DNA from: Euglena gracilis
Taxonomy: Eukaryota; Euglenozoa; Euglenophyceae; Euglenales; Euglenaceae
Direction: 5' to 3'
DNA: 20,245 nt
Assembly (NCBI GenBank): GCA_900893395.1
Contig: CAAHFI011993046.1
Span: 1 to 20,245, forward strand
Part shown: positions 18,351 through 20,245 of the stretch, one piece after another
Layout: each line of letters starts with the position of its first letter
How positions within the stretch are numbered: the first letter of the stretch is position 1
Position numbers and translations under genes: made by a program
The notes under the pieces: model-generated
What the model was told of the DNA's origin: nothing
Database searches by the model: none
Seen by the model: the letters and a program-made list of their open reading frames with translations, nothing else

Positions 18351-20245
18351 TGGCAACGGACGCCCCAAAAAACGTCGTTTTTCGGTCGTTTTCGGCCGAA
18401 ATCGGCCGCGCCGGCGCTCCAAAAACGAGCGCTCTGCCCCGGGTAGAGGTCGGCGATCCTTTACCTGACTGTTGCGAAGGGCGCCGGCCGGACAGGCGCA
18501 ATTTTGCCCGCGGCGGGCGTGCGTAAAACGCAGCAGTTACCGCCGGGAGGCGCAAAATAGCACTTTGGTAACGGACGCCCCAAAAACGTCGTTTTTCGGT
18601 CGTTTTCGGCCGAAATCGGCCGCGCCGGCGCTCCAAAACGAGCGCTCTGCCCCGGGTAGAGGTCGGCGATCCTTTACCTGACTGTTGCGAAGGGCGCCGG
18701 ACCGACAGGCGCAATTTTGCCGCGGCGGCGTGCGTAAAACGCAGCAGTTACCGCCCGGGAGGCGCAAAATAGCACTTTGGCAACGGACGCCCCAAAAACG
18801 TCGTTTTTCGGTCGTTTTCGGCCGAAATCGGCCGCGCCGCGCTCCAAAAACGAGCGCTCTGCCCCGGGTAGAGGTCGGCGATCCTTTACCTGACTGTTGC
18901 GAAGGCGCCGGCCGACAGGCGCAATTTTGCCCGCGGCGGGCGTGCGTAAAACGCAGCAGTTACCGCCCGGGAGGCGCAAAATAGCACTTTGGCAACGGAC
19001 GCCCAAAAAACGTCGTTTTTCGGTCGTTTTCGGCGAAATCGGCCGCGCCGGCTCCAAAAACGAGCGCTCTGCCCCGGGTAGAGGTCGGCGATCCTTTACC
19101 TGACTGTTGCGAAGGGCGCCGGCCGACAGGCGCAATTTTGCCCGCGGCGGGCGTGCGTAAAACGCAGCAGTTACCGCCCGGGAGGCGCAAAATAGCACTT
19201 TGGCAACGGACGCCCCAAAAACGTCGTTTTTCGGCGTTTCGGCCGAAATCGGCGCGCCGGCGCTCCAAAAACGAGCGCTCTGCCCCGGGTAGAGGTCGGC
19301 GATCCTTTACCTGACTGTTGCGAAGGGCGCCGGCCCGACAGGCGCAATTTTGCCCGCGGCGGGCGTGCGTAAAACGCAGCAGTTACCGCCCGGGAGGCGC
19401 AAAATAGCACTTTGGCAACGGACGCCCCAAAAACGTCGTTTTTCGGTGTTTTCGGCCGAAATCGGCCGCGCCGGCGCTCCAAAAACGAGCGCTCTGCCCC
19501 GGGTAGAGGTCGGCGATCCTTTACCTGACTGTTGCGAAGGGCGCCGGCCGACAGGCGCAATTTGCCCGCGGCGGGCGTGCGTAAAACGCAGCAGTTACCG
19601 CCCGGGAGGCGCAAAATAGCACTTTGGCAACGGACGCCCAAAAAACGTCGTTTTTCGGTCCGTTTTCGGCCGAAATCGGCCGCGCCGGCGCTCCAAAAAG
19701 AGCGCTCTGCCCCGGGTAGAGGTCGGCGATCCTTTACCTGACTGTTGCGAAGGGCGCCGGCCGACAGGCGCAATTTTGCCCGCGGCGGGCGTGCGTAAAA
19801 CGCAGCAGTTACCGCCCGGGAGGCGCAAATAGCACTTTGGCAACGGACGCCCCAAAAAACGTTTTTTCGGTCGTTTTCGGCCGAAATCGGCCGCGGCGGC
19901 GCTCCAAAAACGAGCGCTCTGCCCCGGTAGAGGTCGGCGATCCTTACCTGACTGTTGCGAAGGCGCCGGCCGACAGGCGCAATTTTTGCCGCGGCGGGCG
20001 TGCGTAAAACGCAGCAGTTACCGCCCGGGAGGCGCAAAATAGCACTTTGGCAACGGACGCCCCAAAAAAACGTCGTTTTTCGGCCGTTTTCGGCCGAAAT
20101 CGGCCGCGCCGGCGCTCCAAAAAGAGGCCTCTGCCCCGGGTAGAGGTCGGCGATCCTTTACCTGACTGTTGCGAAGGGCCGGCCGACAGGCGCAATTTTG
20201 CCCGCGGCGGCGGCGTGCGTAAAAACGCAACAGTTACCGCCCGGG
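18351..20245. repeat. Right block: units 88-96, TGGCAACGG subfamily, more diverged
   Basis: Starts are 18351, 18566, 18778, 18990, 19201, 19413, 19625, 19838 and 20048; the last unit is cut at 198 bases. Eight of nine begin TGGCAACGG; only 18566 keeps TGGTAACGG. The first variable site is GGTCG in 18351, 18566, 18778, 18990 and 19838, GGTCCG in 19625, GGTG in 19413, GGCG in 19201 and GGCCG in 20048. One-base changes are common, for example GAAGGCGCC (near 18902 and 19960), CAAAAAGAGCG (19694), GATCCTTACC (19941) and AAAAAGAGGCCTCTG (near 20121). The shared substitutions mark a true subfamily. Some scattered indels may be sequence error near a contig end. Confidence 0.88.

Larger units (their letters stand above)
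1..20245. repeat. Satellite DNA array, about 96 tandem units of about 212 bp
   Basis: The window is filled by one unit repeated head to tail with no interruption and no inversion. The recurring TGGTAACGG (or TGGCAACGG) serves as the unit start and gives 96 starts, the first at 1 and the last at 20048. Spacing is mostly 208-216 bases; outliers are 204 (unit 1), 195 (2107) and 151 (15194). A hand count of the 215-base copy at 17063-17277 gives about 63% G+C and 32 CpG. Known biology: long homogeneous arrays of units this size are typical of eukaryotic centromeric, pericentromeric or subtelomeric satellites. Placement in such a region is inference, because no flanking sequence is visible. I do not recognise the family. 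The array probably continues beyond both ends: the last unit is cut, and the start falling at a unit boundary only reflects my choice of phase. No gene, RNA gene or mobile element is embedded in it. Confidence 0.98.

Noticed and set aside
1-20245. CRISPR array
   Set aside because: There is no alternation of short repeats and unique spacers; the whole unit of about 212 bases repeats, including every part that could be called a spacer.
1-20245. Ribosomal DNA spacer subrepeats
   Set aside because: Spacer repeats can look like this, but no rRNA gene, promoter or unique spacer sequence is present, and 96 copies over 20 kb would be long for a spacer. It cannot be fully excluded without flanks.
1-20245. 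Transposon terminal repeats or target-site duplications
   Set aside because: The palindromes and inverted repeats recur in every unit at fixed places. There is no inserted element, no transposase-like peptide and no unit split by foreign DNA.
1-20245. Prokaryotic or phage origin
   Set aside because: A gene-free array of 20 kb of units of about 212 bases would be exceptional in bacteria, and I see no ribosome binding sites, promoters or coding pattern.

Overview
The whole 20,245-base window is one uninterrupted head-to-tail satellite DNA array. I placed unit starts by hand at the recurring TGGTAACGG (TGGCAACGG near the right end). This gives 96 units, all in the same orientation. Units 1-95 span 20,047 bases, a mean of about 211. 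Most are 208-216 bases; two carry larger internal deletions (195 and 151 bases) and the last is cut by the window edge. I see no unique sequence, protein gene, RNA gene, transposon or CRISPR array, and neither edge of the array is visible.

Organism: 20 kb of gene-free tandem DNA with a roughly nucleosome-scale unit points to a eukaryotic nuclear genome, in a centromeric, subtelomeric or other heterochromatic block. The unit is about 63% G+C and rich in CpG, with about 32 CpG in a 215-base copy against about 21 expected from its base composition. That suggests a GC-rich genome in which CpG decay is weak. I do not recognise the satellite family and cannot name the lineage.

Layout: (i) 1-628, three diverged units. 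(ii) 629-15193, 69 units, mostly 208-214 bases, mixing a GGG form and a GGCG form of one small variable site. (iii) 15194-15344, a truncated 151-base unit. (iv) 15345-18350, 14 very uniform units of mostly 213-216 bases, enriched for a GGCCG form. (v) 18351-20245, nine more diverged units sharing TGGCAACGG and mostly a GGTC-type variant.

Inside each unit, the first 83 bases hold four short palindromes and four A/T tracts about one helical turn apart. A nearly invariant non-palindromic core follows, then a GC-rich site of frequent length change, then three possible stem-loop or inverted-repeat elements. Open reading frames run through the array, but they come from low stop density and frame rotation. 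The consensus has no ATG on either strand, so I annotate no coding sequence.
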